From: Hirschia sp.
GTDB lineage: Bacteria; Pseudomonadota; Alphaproteobacteria; Caulobacterales; Hyphomonadaceae
Assembly: GCA_002709235.1 (NCBI GenBank)
Contig: PAQI01000011.1
Span: 85,680-149,679, forward strand
DNA: 64,000 nucleotides
Direction: 5' to 3'
In this document: one piece after another, positions 62,999-64,000 of the stretch
How the letters are laid out: each line of letters opens with the position of its first letter
Position numbering within the stretch: the first letter of the stretch is position 1
Position numbers and translations under genes: made by a program
Notes under the pieces: model-generated
Databases searched by the model: none
What the model was told of the DNA's origin: nothing
Seen by the model: only the letters and a program-made list of their open reading frames with translations

Positions 62999-63361
62999 AT
63001 GCCGGATAATCCTGTCCTTTCGACCAGAGACAATGGCGTCCTCAAGGCGCTGGCCGATCATGGCGAGATGAACCCGGGGCGCGCGCGGCACACCCTGCTC
63101 TATTTCTACCCGATCAATGACATGGCACCGGAAGACGAGCGCCGCGCCATCACACGCGCCGGTGCCCAATTGGCAGAGCGCGATGGCTGGCGCATCTCCT
63201 TGCAGAACGCCGAAGTTTTGATCCTGGAAACAGAGGCCGATGTCACGCCCGCCACCATTGCGCCGCGCTCAGCCTGGGCCGAGGCAATGGCAGAGGAAAT
63301 CGGCCTGCATTTCGATGGATGGGAATGCATGGTCCTCGCTGATCCCCCAGACGAAGACTGA
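62999..63361 (+). CDS. rraB: RraB-like ribonuclease E inhibitor domain protein
   Basis: A 120-residue acidic protein. The pattern DNGVLKALADHGEMNPGRAR, LLYFYPINDMAPEDERRAI, an AGAQLAERDGWRISL helix and the end GLHFDGWECMVLADPPDED fits the RraB family (E. coli RraB ends with YDGWGTYFEDP). E. coli RraB binds the RNase E C-terminal region and alters mRNA decay; whether this protein does the same is an inference. It is probably co-transcribed with sppA. Confidence 0.75.
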   Translation: MPDNPVLSTRDNGVLKALADHGEMNPGRARHTLLYFYPINDMAPEDERRAITRAGAQLAERDGWRISLQNAEVLILETEADVTPATIAPRSAWAEAMAEEIGLHFDGWECMVLADPPDED

Positions 63362-63385
63362 CGGCACCGCACAACACCCCAGATA

Positions 63386-63420
63386 AAAAACGGCGCTTCA
63401 GCATATGAAGCGCCGTTTTT
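63386..63420. terminator. Bidirectional terminator between rraB-like and binding-protein genes
   Basis: A 15-base perfect stem, AAAAACGGCGCTTCA with TGAAGCGCCGTTTTT, around loop GCATA, with A- and T-runs at the ends. It serves the two convergent genes. Confidence 0.93.
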
Positions 63421-63452
63421 CATGATCTCAATCAGCCCCAAAGCCGAATGTC

Positions 63453-64000
63453 TCAGCCCTCTTTCAGGGATTTGCGGCACATATAGCGCGAACGATGGAT
63501 ATCCTCGACATTTGGTTCAAAGCCCGTGATGTCGGGATTGACCAGATATTGGCGCCCCGGTGTCCACATCGGGATCATCGCCGAATCATCCATCAGCACC
63601 TGCTCTGCCGCCCGCAATGTCTTGGCACGCGCCACCGGGTCCAGCTGGAGATGTGACTTGTCGATGAGCGCATCAAATTCCGGGTTGGAATAATTGCCGT
63701 AATTCATCGGACCGGAACGGCTGTCAAACAGGTAAAGGAAGTTGAATGCGTCATTATAGTCAGCCACCCAGGCCGCATCTGACGCTTCAAAATCACCCTG
63801 CTGGAGCTGCTTGTAGAGCACTTGCGTGTCCACCCGGCGGATCTCCGGCTGCACCCAGTCAGCAATCTCCAGCCAATTGGCCTGGATCACCGGAGCAGCC
63901 TTCGGGTTCTCTCCCGTCGAACGGTAGATATATTCGAATTTCAGCGGATTATCCGGCCCGAATCCAGCCTCTTCCAGCAGGCGTTTGGCCTCAACCAGAC
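63453..64000 (-). CDS. Peptide ABC transporter substrate-binding protein (SBP_bac_5), C-terminal part
   Basis: The last 182 codons of a gene whose start lies beyond base 64000. The frame is open to the edge (upstream residues read LVEAKRLLEEAGFGPDNPLK). Family segments: QVLYKQLQQGDFEASDAAWV, DYNDAFNFLYLFDSRSGPMN, NYSNPEFDALIDKSHLQLDP, RAKTLRAAEQVLMDDSAMIP and WTPGRQYLVNPDITGFEPN. Oligopeptide- or dipeptide-binding proteins of this family deliver substrates to an inner-membrane ABC permease. A single C-terminal cysteine (RYMCRKSLKEG) is unremarkable. Confidence 0.93.
   Translation of the reverse strand, partial: LVEAKRLLEEAGFGPDNPLKFEYIYRSTGENPKAAPVIQANWLEIADWVQPEIRRVDTQVLYKQLQQGDFEASDAAWVADYNDAFNFLYLFDSRSGPMNYGNYSNPEFDALIDKSHLQLDPVARAKTLRAAEQVLMDDSAMIPMWTPGRQYLVNPDITGFEPNVEDIHRSRYMCRKSLKEG

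Overview
The window looks like chromosomal DNA of a stalked or budding marine alphaproteobacterium, most likely Hyphomonadaceae/Maricaulales. The lineage clues are a bactofilin gene overlapping an LmdC-like M23 peptidase gene, a MucR-family regulator, a DivJ/PleC-type histidine kinase, one perfect CtrA-type box (TTAA-N7-TTAA) and a Mrp antiporter operon. A DUF3450-TtpC-ExbB-ExbD-TonB-TPR cluster and several alphaproteobacterial DUF families (DUF1491, DUF2336, DUF6456) point the same way. No phage, plasmid, insertion sequence or CRISPR array was seen. Species-level assignment is not possible from sequence reading alone.

Layout. 1-8.2 kb: two secreted proteins with DUF11-type repeats (minus strand, the first running off the left edge), divergent from a LuxR-type response regulator and a GAF-PAS-PAS hybrid kinase that carries its own receiver and HPt-like domain. 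8.4-13.6 kb: a tyrosine-phosphatase-like protein, then scoAB (CoA transfer from succinyl-CoA) and etfBA (electron transfer flavoprotein), a strong terminator and a TMEM175-like channel. 13.6-19.2 kb: a tight four-gene minus-strand unit (SH3b-amidase, lipoprotein, 680-aa helical-repeat protein, membrane protein). I cannot assign it to any described system, and it is the best candidate here for something new. 19.3-27.5 kb: envelope genes, namely a YhdP/AsmA-like protein, PrxQ/Bcp, LmdC-like peptidase plus bactofilin, a membrane-anchored GH24 lysozyme, and a Pcm-like methyltransferase.

27.6-35.9 kb: tRNA-Cys, a candidate small RNA behind a perfect CtrA box, tRNA-Asn, small and secreted proteins, a DivJ/PleC-like kinase, SufE, DUF6456 plus a free-standing DnaA domain IV protein, a PAS protein and a MucR homologue lacking zinc ligands. 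36-44.1 kb: a nine-gene Mrp-type antiporter operon with three NuoL/M/N-like subunits, an A-tail/B fusion and a C subunit with a large His/Ala-rich insertion. 44.3-54 kb: DUF2336, DoxX, MFS and acyltransferase membrane proteins, MsrB, an S9 oligopeptidase lipoprotein, a small P-loop kinase and a frameshifted ABC-F gene. 54-60 kb: the TonB2-type energy-transduction cluster. 60.7-64 kb: tRNA-Gln, tRNA-Pro, SppA, an RraB-like protein and the 3' part of a peptide-transporter binding protein.

The common theme is the cell envelope: at least three peptidoglycan hydrolases, a bactofilin scaffold, surface proteins, TonB energisation and ion homeostasis, with several regulators of cell-cycle type.
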